A stretch of 20,996 bases of DNA, taken from Bacillus sp. AFS037270. GTDB taxonomy: Bacteria > Bacillota > Bacilli > Bacillales_B > DSM-18226. Below are positions 9,019 to 14,912 of the stretch, one piece after another. A program made the translations under genes and the position numbers. The notes under the pieces were generated by a model, which was not told the DNA's origin, did no database searches, and saw only the letters and a list, made by a program, of their open reading frames with translations. The stretch covers positions 21,870 to 42,865 of the forward strand of contig NZ_NUNF01000043.1 in the NCBI RefSeq assembly GCF_002585305.1, written 5' to 3'. Position 1 is the first letter of the stretch. Each line of letters starts with the position of its first letter.

Positions 9019-9788
9019 TTTTTTGCTCCTCCCGCATTACCGGCGGCCTGCGCCTTTAGGTCCGGTCCTTTGATAAAGTAGGTTTGTACAATCATAAATA
9101 TATTTCCGACAACCCAATACAACGAAAGGGCTGCAGGGAAACTAAACGCAAAGAAAACAATCATAATTGGCATCATCCAGAGCATCATGGCCATTTGTGG
9201 ATTTTGCTCTTGTCCTGCCATCATCATTTTTTGCTGGATAAAGGTCGTAATTCCTGCAATAATTGGCAAGATATAATAAGGATCCTTTTCTCCGAGATCA
9301 AACCAAAGGAAACTGTCTGAGGCAATTTCTCTTGTCCTAGAGATAGCATGATAGAAACCAATTAAAATCGGCATTTGCACGATTAACGGGAAACAGCCGG
9401 CCATTGGATTCACACCATGCTTTTGAAAAAGTGCCATTGTTTCCTGCTGGAGCTTTTGCTGTGTCTTTTGGTCTTTAGAGCTATACTTTTCACGAAGTGC
9501 TTTCATCTCCGGCTGCAAAGCCTGCATCGCCTTAGAGCTTCTCGTTTGCTTGATCATAAGCGGCAGGATCGCTAGACGAATGACAAGGGTTACCACAATT
9601 AGCGATAAACCATAGCTTCCCCCCAGCAAATGTGCACCTTCTTTTATTAACCATGACAAGGGATAGACAATATATTCATTCCAAAGACCTGTACTTTCTG
9701 ATGTAATTGGCTTTTTAATTTCACTGCAGCCAGTTAAAAATAAGAATACAGATAGAACGCCGAACGAAAGTAATATTCGTTTTTTCAA
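9015..9788 (-). CDS. spoIIIJ: Membrane protein insertase YidC1 / SpoIIIJ
   Basis: This 257-residue YidC/Oxa1 family insertase begins with a lipoprotein signal peptide ([10 protein letters not shown]... lipobox LTGC, lipidated Cys21). Five membrane segments follow, starting near residue 60. The conserved groove arginine is Arg71 in [13 protein letters not shown]. The cytoplasmic coiled hairpin ([22 protein letters not shown]) and the [10 protein letters not shown] motif are intact, and the tail is Lys/Gly-rich. It inserts membrane proteins with or without Sec; in B. subtilis this paralogue is also needed for sigma-G activation in the forespore through the SpoIIIA machinery. The start is TTG at 9786-9788 behind AAGGAGG, nine bases away. 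It is followed directly by jag. Confidence 0.95.
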   Translation of the reverse strand: MKKRILLSFGVLSVFLFLTGCSEIKKPITSESTGLWNEYIVYPLSWLIKEGAHLLGGSYGLSLIVVTLVIRLAILPLMIKQTRSSKAMQALQPEMKALREKYSSKDQKTQQKLQQETMALFQKHGVNPMAGCFPLIVQMPILIGFYHAISRTREIASDSFLWFDLGEKDPYYILPIIAGITTFIQQKMMMAGQEQNPQMAMMLWMMPIMIVFFAFSFPAALSLYWVVGNIFMIVQTYFIKGPDLKAQAAGNAGGAKK

Positions 9789-9890
9789 CCAAAATTTCCT
9801 CCTTACCTCTATGTAGTAACTATTATTTGATATGTAATCACTTCTTCTTATTACTAATCAAGGCATTTTTTTGAAAACTTAGCACTTCAG

Positions 9891-9896
9891 ATTATA
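9891..9896 (-). promoter_or_regulatory. Candidate -10 box upstream of spoIIIJ
   Basis: Read leftward there is a perfect TATAAT about 100 bases upstream of the spoIIIJ TTG, but no good -35 box at 16-18 bases. SpoIIIJ-jag may instead be read through from rnpA, since I see no strong terminator in the 173-bp gap. Confidence 0.3.
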
Positions 9897-9961
9897 TTTT
9901 AGCATTTTTTTTAAGAGAATGTCTTCACTCTTCTGGTTTATTTTAACTTTTTCTTAGTAAT

Positions 9962-10306
9962 TTAGTTTTTCTTCAATACTTTACCAACCTTCAACACATG
10001 GGTAAGACTTTTCTTCACTTCAAAAAAGTCCATCTCAGCAACAGGTTTTCTAGCAATAATCACGTAGTCGTTCCCCATCGCTAGTTGCTCCTGAAGTTCA
10101 AAGACAGCTTGTCTCACATAGCGTTTAATTCTATTTCTGGTAACAGCATTTCCAATCTTTTTACTTACAGATAAGCCGATGCGAAAAAAATCTTGTTCCT
10201 CTTTTTCTAACGAATAGACTACAAATTGCCGGTTCGCAAACGATCGGCCCTTCTTAAATGCGGCCTGAAAGTCGTTATTCTTCTTTATTCGGAATTCTTT
10301 TTTCAT
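9962..10306 (-). CDS. rnpA: Ribonuclease P protein component RnpA
   Basis: This 114-residue basic protein carries the RNR signature in [18 protein letters not shown] and the N-terminal [18 protein letters not shown] substrate cleft. It assists the catalytic RNase P RNA in 5' maturation of tRNA precursors. The ATG at 10304-10306 has AAGGAG eight bases upstream. In most bacteria it is co-transcribed with rpmH. Here a terminator just after rpmH and a 136-bp repeat lie between them, so it depends on read-through or on an unrecognised promoter. Confidence 0.95.
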   Translation of the reverse strand: MKKEFRIKKNNDFQAAFKKGRSFANRQFVVYSLEKEEQDFFRIGLSVSKKIGNAVTRNRIKRYVRQAVFELQEQLAMGNDYVIIARKPVAEMDFFEVKKSLTHVLKVGKVLKKN

Positions 10307-10338
10307 AAAAAAAACTCCTTTATCTAATTTTATACTCT

Positions 10339-10474
10339 GAGAATTGTCTAGCTACAGCGCCTAGGGGCTTTTAGGTCTTAAGCCAATCCGTCAAGAAGGT
10401 TCGTCTTATGCCTGGCACCCCTAGGAAAAAATGAACTACTTTTTTCCCTGTTCAAGGCGCTTCCGCTTTTCTTA
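10339..10474 (+). repeat. Dispersed palindromic repeat copy with internal deletion and insertion
   Basis: It shares both ends (GAGAATTGTCTAGCTAC and CAAGGCGCTTCCGCTTTTCTTA-type) and the middle CAATCCGTCAAGAAGG with the copy at 4554-4684. It lacks the 24-base inner hairpin region of that copy (4613-4637). It also carries an extra stretch of about 27 bases, including a hairpin at 10424-10447, between the right-hand arms. It sits between rpmH and rnpA, in the same orientation as the other copies. Confidence 0.87.
10424..10447. repeat. 8-bp perfect inverted repeat inserted in the repeat
   Basis: GGAAAAAA-TGAACTAC-TTTTTTCC is a perfect inverted repeat with an 8-base loop. It is found only in this copy, at the position where the 4554-4684 copy has the five-base bulge GGTCA in its predicted stem. 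Confidence 0.7.
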
Positions 10475-10524
10475 TTTTTCATAATTAATGGTCAAGCTAG
10501 TTTACAGCGCTTCCACTATAATTG

Positions 10525-10554
10525 AAAAAAAGACCACTGAGACGTTCAGTGGCC
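10525..10554 (-). terminator. Rho-independent terminator touching the rpmH stop codon
   Basis: Read leftward, GGCCACTGA / TCAGTGGTC form a 9-bp stem (one G-U) with a five-base loop, followed by seven T. The left arm starts at the last base of the rpmH TAG stop, so a terminating ribosome would cover it. Confidence 0.9.
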
Positions 10555-10688
10555 TAAGCTGATAATACTTTTCTTCCTTTTTGACGACGGCGAGCAAGAA
10601 CCTTACGTCCGTTTGCTGAGCTCATACGACTGCGGAATCCGTGAACTTTACTATGTTTACGTTTATTTGGTTGATATGTTCTTTTCAT
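10554..10688 (-). CDS. rpmH: 50S ribosomal protein L34
   Basis: This 44-residue, very basic protein begins [20 protein letters not shown] and ends GRKVLSA. This is the complete, highly conserved L34 sequence. The ATG at 10686-10688 has GGAGGT seven bases upstream. It is driven by a consensus promoter at 10747-10776 and followed at once by a terminator. Its place next to dnaA, divergently transcribed, is typical of bacterial origins. Confidence 0.97.
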   Translation of the reverse strand: MKRTYQPNKRKHSKVHGFRSRMSSANGRKVLARRRQKGRKVLSA

Positions 10689-10746
10689 ATATGACACCTC
10701 CCTGAGGAATAGCTATCAAGTTAAAACTTAATTGACAGTCTTACTT

Positions 10747-10776
10747 ATTATAAAGACGTCTACTTGTAATTGTCAA
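10747..10776 (-). promoter_or_regulatory. Strong sigma-A promoter for rpmH
   Basis: Read leftward, TTGACA (10771-10776), an 18-base spacer and TATAAT (10747-10752) are both perfect consensus hexamers. The predicted start lies about 50 bases upstream of the rpmH ATG. Confidence 0.9.
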
Positions 10777-10906
10777 CAACCCTCTAAAGATTATTCCTAA
10801 TTTCCAATATTTTTCGGTATGAGTTCTATCCATACTAGAAATTATATCGATAAGTTGTCGATCGTTTAATAGAGATTTGAACACTTTCACATACTACATA
10901 CTACTT

Positions 10907-11063
10907 AGAAATTTGTCTAGCTCCAGCGACCAGCGACTAGTGTATTGGCCCACTCCTCCTAATGATAAGTCAACATCGAATCGCTAGCGCTCTTCGTGTT
11001 TCCTTTATATCTGTCGTGAGTGGTTCCAATCCATACGTCGCTAAACGATCGCTTCCGCTTTTC
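10907..11063 (+). repeat. Variant dispersed repeat bordering the origin
   Basis: The left end (AGAAATTTGTCTAGCTCCAGCG) and right end (CGATCGCTTCCGCTTTTC) match the repeat family at 4554-4684, but the core is different. Its stems are AGCGA (10925-10929) with TCGCT (11049-11053) and AGCGAC (10932-10937) with GTCGCT (11037-11042). An inner hairpin pairs AACATCGAA (10972-10980) with TTCGTGTT (10993-11000), with one bulge, around the palindrome CGCTAGCG (10982-10989). It ends five bases before the first DnaA box of the origin. I see no gene in it; the open frames across it are incidental. Confidence 0.75.
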
Positions 11064-11068
11064 GGTGC

Positions 11069-11387
11069 TGTGGATAATTTTTCGACATTATTTTTATTAT
11101 CCACACACGATATTGACAGGTTTTACACAAACCTTCAGGCTGTGGACAATTTTTGCGCACATATTGTGACACTTGTGGATAAACTACGAAAAAGCATTGC
11201 ACCTAAGGCAATTATTTGTTATTATATTTGTGTTTTCACTCTGAATAACTTCATCACAGATAATAGGTTATCCACAAATTGTGGATAACATGTGGATAGT
11301 TTATCCAAGCATTCTGTAAAAACTTGTCCACAAGCGGTGGATATTGTCGAAACTCCACTTTATTTCCTTATTATAAGTTTTTCCACA
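11069..11387. promoter_or_regulatory. oriC: oriC upstream DnaA-box cluster (incA/B-like)
   Basis: Five perfect DnaA boxes are present: 11069-11077 (minus), 11097-11105 (plus), 11174-11182 (minus), 11268-11276 (plus) and 11280-11288 (minus). One-mismatch boxes lie at 11141-11149 (minus, TTGTCCACA), 11291-11299 (minus, CTATCCACA), 11324-11332 (plus, TTGTCCACA) and 11379-11387 (plus, TTTTCCACA). Weaker matches lie at 11301-11309 and 11336-11344. The boxes at 11268 and 11280 form a 23-bp perfect palindrome (11267-11289). With the cluster after dnaA this makes the bipartite Bacillus origin, where DnaA binds to start replication and represses its own gene. The dnaA promoter is probably in or just after this cluster (weak candidate TTGTCG at 11344, TATTAT at 11369). 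The rest of the 865-bp rpmH-dnaA gap holds the rpmH leader and promoter, a repeat and the dnaA leader. Confidence 0.95.
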
Positions 11388-11414
11388 ATCACTATTTTGT
11401 ATATTTATAAATTA

Positions 11415-11445
11415 ATAGGTTGTACTGCCGGTACAATCTATTTTT
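11415..11445 (+). terminator. Terminator-like hairpin in the dnaA leader
   Basis: ATAGGTTGTAC (11415-11425) and GTACAATCTAT (11431-11441) pair over 11 bp (one G-U) with loop TGCCG. A further TTTT (11442-11445) follows. It lies about 110 bases upstream of the dnaA TTG, on the coding strand. The stem is A/T-rich, so termination may be partial or conditional. It may also simply be a structured leader. Confidence 0.45.
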
Positions 11446-11553
11446 CTGAGGCATCAGCCGATTGAAAAATGTTATTTGGGAGTTAGACAGTAATAGAGAG
11501 AGTGTCAGTTAAGATAAATGGTTTTTATAAAAATTAAGAAGGAGGGATACTAG

Positions 11554-12900
11554 TTGGAAAATATTGCGGATCTTTGGAATGCAGCGCTGGGAAATATCGA
11601 GAAGAAGATAAGCAAGCCTAGCTTTGATACTTGGCTTAAGTCTACAAAGGCCCATTCCCTTCAAGGTAATCTTCTGGTGATTACCGCTCCAAATGAATTT
11701 GCGCGCGACTGGCTTGAGGAGCGATACTCCCAGTTAATCTCAGGAATTCTTTATGAAATAACTGGTGAAGAGTTATCTGTAAAATTTATCATTCCGCAAA
11801 ACCAAAATGATGCAGAAAATGACGTCCAGCTGCCGCCTAAAAAGGTGAAAAAGGATGATGACCATGCCGAATTCCCGCAGGGCATCTTAAATCAGAAGTA
11901 TACCTTTGATACTTTTGTTATTGGCTCAGGCAACCGCTTTGCCCACGCAGCCTCCCTTGCGGTAGCAGAAGCACCAGCAAAAGCTTATAATCCCTTATTT
12001 ATCTATGGGGGTGTGGGATTAGGAAAAACACACTTAATGCACGCGATAGGCCATTATGTTTTAGATCATAATCCAGCTGCAAAGGTAGTTTATCTATCAT
12101 CTGAAAAGTTCACGAATGAATTCATTAACTCGATTCGTGACAATAAAGCAGAGAGTTTCCGCAATAAATATCGAAATGTTGATATCTTACTTATTGATGA
12201 TATTCAGTTTTTAGCCGGAAAAGAATCAACCCAGGAAGAATTTTTCCATACCTTTAATGCCCTGCATGAGGAAAGCAAACAAATTATTATCTCAAGTGAC
12301 CGCCCGCCAAGGGAAATTCCAACGCTTGAGGACCGCCTGCGTTCACGATTTGAATGGGGGCTGATCACCGATATCACTCCTCCTGATCTGGAGACGAGAA
12401 TAGCGATTCTCAGGAAAAAGGCGAAGGCAGAAGGTTTAGATATTCCTAATGAAGTCATGCTTTATATTGCTAATCAAATTGATTCGAATATTCGAGAACT
12501 AGAAGGTGCGCTCATTCGTGTGGTGGCCTACTCTTCTTTAATCAATAAAGATATAAATGCCGATCTTGCTGCAGAAGCATTAAAAGATATTATCCCAAGC
12601 TCTAAGCCTAAGGTCATAACCATCCATGAAATTCAAAAGATTGTTGGGGAGCATTTTAGTATTAAATTAGAGGATTTTAAAGCAAAAAAGCGGACAAAGT
12701 CTGTAGCATTCCCGCGGCAAATTGCGATGTATTTATCACGTGAATTAACCGATTACTCCTTGCCAAAAATAGGAGAAGAGTTCGGCGGTCGTGACCATAC
12801 AACCGTCATTCATGCACATGAAAAAATTTCGAAGCTCCTTCAAACAGATTCCACATTGCAAAAACAAATGAAGGAACTTCATGAACTTTTAAAAATATAG
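11554..12900 (+). CDS. dnaA: Chromosomal replication initiator DnaA
   Basis: This 448-residue protein has all four DnaA domains. Domain I (about 1-80) is [12 protein letters not shown]...[16 protein letters not shown]. Domain II is a short charged linker (about 85-110). Domain III is the AAA+ ATPase, with Walker A G152-G-V-G-L-G-K-T-H160, Walker B LLIDDIQ (212-218) and the [17 protein letters not shown] sensor region. Domain IV is the DNA-binding domain, with signature [23 protein letters not shown]-DnaA binds the 9-mer boxes on both sides of the gene and opens the DnaA-trio region. The start is TTG at 11554-11556 with AAGGAGG eight bases upstream, and the opening residues match B. subtilis DnaA. 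The weak start codon and the boxes upstream suggest limited, autoregulated expression. Confidence 0.98.
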   Translation: MENIADLWNAALGNIEKKISKPSFDTWLKSTKAHSLQGNLLVITAPNEFARDWLEERYSQLISGILYEITGEELSVKFIIPQNQNDAENDVQLPPKKVKKDDDHAEFPQGILNQKYTFDTFVIGSGNRFAHAASLAVAEAPAKAYNPLFIYGGVGLGKTHLMHAIGHYVLDHNPAAKVVYLSSEKFTNEFINSIRDNKAESFRNKYRNVDILLIDDIQFLAGKESTQEEFFHTFNALHEESKQIIISSDRPPREIPTLEDRLRSRFEWGLITDITPPDLETRIAILRKKAKAEGLDIPNEVMLYIANQIDSNIRELEGALIRVVAYSSLINKDINADLAAEALKDIIPSSKPKVITIHEIQKIVGEHFSIKLEDFKAKKRTKSVAFPRQIAMYLSRELTDYSLPKIGEEFGGRDHTTVIHAHEKISKLLQTDSTLQKQMKELHELLKI

Positions 12901-12920
12901 ATAAATTTTTTTGTTCAAAC

Positions 12921-13003
12921 TGTGAATAACTTCTTAGAATCTATACACAGTCTGTCCACATGTGGATAGGCTGTGTTTCTATTGATAATTAGAGTTATCC
13001 ACA
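12921..13003. promoter_or_regulatory. oriC: oriC downstream DnaA-box cluster (incC-like)
   Basis: In the dnaA-dnaN gap are TGTGAATAA at 12921-12929 (minus, one mismatch), CTGTCCACA at 12952-12960 (plus, two mismatches), TGTGGATAG at 12961-12969 (minus, one mismatch) and a perfect TTATCCACA at 12995-13003 (plus). The 12952 and 12961 boxes abut as an inverted pair. The perfect box is nearest to the DnaA-trio and unwinding region. Confidence 0.9.
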
Positions 13004-13015
13004 TACTAACAAGCC

Positions 13016-13080
13016 CTACTAGTACTTCTACTAATTTTTTAAAAAATATTATTATATGTTACAGCAATAAAAATATGCAT
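13016..13080 (+). promoter_or_regulatory. oriC: DnaA-trio-like repeat and A/T-rich DNA unwinding element
   Basis: After the perfect DnaA box and a short GCCC-containing linker come six triplets, CTA CTA GTA CTT CTA CTA (13016-13033). On the opposite strand these read 3'-GAT GAT CAT GAA GAT GAT-5', which fits the DnaA-trio motif that guides DnaA onto single strands in Bacillus. An A/T-rich tract follows (TTTTTTAAAAAATATTATTA, 13036-13055), the likely site of first melting. The assignment rests on position and motif, not on measured opening. Confidence 0.8.
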
Positions 13081-13085
13081 AAAAC

Positions 13086-13104
13086 GGAGGATTAAATGCC
13101 ATGA
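13086..13104 (+). promoter_or_regulatory. dnaN ribosome binding site with overlapping two-codon ORF
   Basis: GGAGG (13086-13090) is ten bases before the dnaN ATG (13101). It is only five bases before an out-of-frame ATG at 13096 that reads ATG CCA TGA, and this TGA (13102-13104) overlaps the dnaN ATG (ATGA). The shorter ORF could take some initiation events; whether it matters is unknown. Confidence 0.5.
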
Positions 13105-14237
13105 AATTTATCATCCAGCGGGACCGATTAGTTCAAAGTGTTCAAGATGTAATGAAGGCTGTCACATCCAGAACGACGATACCAATCTTAACGGGGATTA
13201 AAATTGCAGCAACAGCTGAAGGAGTTACTCTAACCGGAAGTGATTCAGACATATCAATTGAATCGTTTATTCCAAAAGAGGTTGCTGGAGATGAAATTGT
13301 TGAAATCAGACAAACTGGTGCGATTGTCCTCCAAGCTAAATTTTTTAGTGAAATCGTAAAGAAACTTCCTACCGATACAGTTGAAATCGAAGTCCTAGGC
13401 TCGTTACAAACCGTGATTCGCTCTGGTAAGTCAGAATTTAACCTAAACGGTCTTGATGCAGAAGAATATCCACATCTTCCGCAAATTGAAGAGAATAACA
13501 AATTTCATATTGCGACCGATTTATTAAAAGCGATGATCCGTCAAACACATTTTGCAGTGTCCACCTCAGAAACACGCCCCATCTTGACAGGTGTAAACTG
13601 GCAGATTGAAAATGAGGAGTTAACCTGTATTGCAACAGATAGTCATCGTCTTGCATTAAGAAAAGCTAAAATTGAAACAGAAAATCATGAAAACTATAAT
13701 GTGGTCATTCCTGGTAAAAGTTTAAATGAATTAAGTAAAATTATTGATGACTCGCATGAATTAATTGATATTGTTATTACAGAAAATCAAATTTTATTTA
13801 AAGCAAAGCATTTATTATTTTTCTCAAGATTATTAGAAGGTAACTATCCTGATACTTCTAGATTAATTCCGAATGAAAGTAAAACCGAGGTAACCGTCAA
13901 TACAAAAGAATTCCTACAGGCTATTGATCGTGCTTCTCTCTTGGCACGCGAAGGAAGAAATAATGTGGTTAAGTTGTCCACTTTTGATGAAGGGACCATT
14001 GAAATATCTTCGAATACACCGGAAATCGGGAAAGTAGTAGAGGAAATTCAAAGCCAGTCCATTGATGGAGAAGAGTTGAAAATTTCTTTTAGTGCAAAGT
14101 ATATGATGGATGCCCTAAAGGCATTTGAAGGAACGGACATTAAAGTAAGCTTTACTGGTGCGATGCGTCCATTTGTTATTCGTCCGCTTCATGACGAAAC
14201 TATTTTGCAGCTTATTTTACCAGTAAGGACATACTAA
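13101..14237 (+). CDS. dnaN: DNA polymerase III beta subunit (sliding clamp)
   Basis: This 378-residue protein has the usual length and opening of Bacillus DnaN (MKFIIQRDRLVQSVQDVMKA). It consists of three repeated clamp domains of about 125 residues each. Recognisable family stretches are VSSRT-like VTSRTTIPILTG near the start, TSETRPILTGVNW and CIATDSHRLALRK in the middle, and FVIRP and LILPVRTY at the end. The C-terminal P-V-R-type tail forms part of the pocket that binds clamp-binding motifs. The dimer encircles DNA and tethers PolC, DnaE, MutS, MutL and the replication regulator YabA (known for the family). It follows dnaA by 200 bp that contain the second half of the origin. A hairpin at 14261-14288 probably ends most dnaA-dnaN transcripts. 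Confidence 0.97.
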   Translation: MKFIIQRDRLVQSVQDVMKAVTSRTTIPILTGIKIAATAEGVTLTGSDSDISIESFIPKEVAGDEIVEIRQTGAIVLQAKFFSEIVKKLPTDTVEIEVLGSLQTVIRSGKSEFNLNGLDAEEYPHLPQIEENNKFHIATDLLKAMIRQTHFAVSTSETRPILTGVNWQIENEELTCIATDSHRLALRKAKIETENHENYNVVIPGKSLNELSKIIDDSHELIDIVITENQILFKAKHLLFFSRLLEGNYPDTSRLIPNESKTEVTVNTKEFLQAIDRASLLAREGRNNVVKLSTFDEGTIEISSNTPEIGKVVEEIQSQSIDGEELKISFSAKYMMDALKAFEGTDIKVSFTGAMRPFVIRPLHDETILQLILPVRTY

Positions 14238-14260
14238 TCAACGAAGCTTACAACCAATAT

Positions 14261-14288
14261 GCCACCATCTTTTTGGTGGCTATCTTTA
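14261..14288 (+). terminator. Probable terminator after dnaN
   Basis: GCCACC-ATCTTTTT-GGTGGC is a 6-bp GC-rich stem 23 bases past the dnaN stop, followed by TATCTTTA. The T-run is interrupted, so termination may be incomplete. Confidence 0.65.
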
Positions 14289-14320
14289 TGAGATTGGAAA
14301 GTATAAAAGTCTTTGACTTC

Positions 14321-14369
14321 GAGAATTGTCCAGCTCGAGCCGATAGACGGGCGCCTTCCGCTTTTCTTA
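14321..14369 (+). repeat. Minimal 49-bp copy of the dispersed repeat
   Basis: It begins GAGAATTGTCCAGCTCGAGC and ends GCGCCTTCCGCTTTTCTTA, the two family ends, with nearly the whole core missing. It lies between dnaN and yaaA in the same orientation as the other copies. It resembles a collapsed internal-deletion form. Confidence 0.75.
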
Positions 14370-14500
14370 TGTAACAGAAGGGTTTACCTGCATTTTTTCA
14401 CTGCAGTCCTAATCGTTTGCTATTATTTTTTTAGAGTTTCCTTTGTGTCCGACTCATTTTTTTAGTAAAATAAAGTATTGGGACCATTTTTAGAAAGGCT

Positions 14501-14593
14501 CTTTTCGTAAACTTTTGTTGCTCTGGACCTTAAAAAGGGTCATTCACAAAGTTTCTTGCGATTTTCGCAAATGTTTTTACGAAAAGATGCAAC
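14501..14593. repeat. Second hairpin-rich element upstream of yaaA
   Basis: CTTTTCGTAAA (14501-14511) and TTTACGAAAAG (14576-14586) are perfect 11-bp inverted arms. Inside them are GACC (14526-14529) with GGTC (14538-14541) and TTGCGA (14556-14561) with TCGCAA (14565-14570). GTTGC (14517-14521) and GCAAC (14589-14593) give a competing pair. It is unlike the repeat family above and reminds me of another dispersed Bacillus repeat, but no second copy lies in the window. The 441-bp dnaN-yaaA gap otherwise holds the dnaN terminator, the 49-bp repeat and no recognisable gene; a promoter for yaaA-recF is expected but not evident. Confidence 0.55.
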
Positions 14594-14678
14594 GATGCTT
14601 TTAGTTATACGGTTAGATGAACTTATACGACAAACAACAATAAATGCGAAAATAGCCCTTAGAAATGAGGATGAAAAG

Positions 14679-14894
14679 ATGCCTGAAAAAATTAAATTGG
14701 ATACCGAATATATTACATTAGGACAATTTTTAAAGCTGGCTGATGTAATCCAGACAGGCGGTATGGCCAAATGGTTTTTGAGTGAGCATGAAATATTTAT
14801 CAATGGTGAGCAAGACCAAAGACGAGGAAGAAAGCTTCGCGTTGGTGACAAAGTCCAGATAGCCGGCTTTGGAGAATTTGTGATTAGCGAGTAG
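14679..14894 (+). CDS. yaaA: S4-domain RNA-binding protein YaaA
   Basis: I place the start at the ATG at 14679-14681, giving 71 residues, exactly the length of B. subtilis YaaA. GAGG (14667-14670) lies eight bases upstream. The open frame continues 41 codons further up, but that part runs into the hairpin element and has no YaaA similarity. Nearly the whole protein is one S4 fold: ITLGQFLKLADVIQTGGMAK, then INGE and RRGRKLRVGDKVQI, the RNA-contacting signature. It is thought to act in 50S ribosome assembly in B. subtilis; its exact RNA target is not evident here. RecF follows after 18 bases, so they are co-transcribed. Confidence 0.93.
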   Translation: MPEKIKLDTEYITLGQFLKLADVIQTGGMAKWFLSEHEIFINGEQDQRRGRKLRVGDKVQIAGFGEFVISE

Positions 14895-14912
14895 CTAAAG
14901 GATGTTGTTACC

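Noticed and set aside
11113..11118. Perfect TTGACA on the plus strand inside the origin
   Set aside because: There is no acceptable -10 box 16-18 bases downstream, so I do not call it the dnaA promoter.
10962..11288. 108-codon open frame on the plus strand upstream of dnaA
   Set aside because: It runs through the variant repeat and the DnaA boxes, has no ribosome binding site and resembles no protein I know. The bases are better explained by repeat plus origin.
14556..14678. Upstream in-frame extension of yaaA
   Set aside because: It lacks a good ribosome binding site, overlaps the hairpin element and has no similarity to the family. The ATG at 14679 gives the exact family length.
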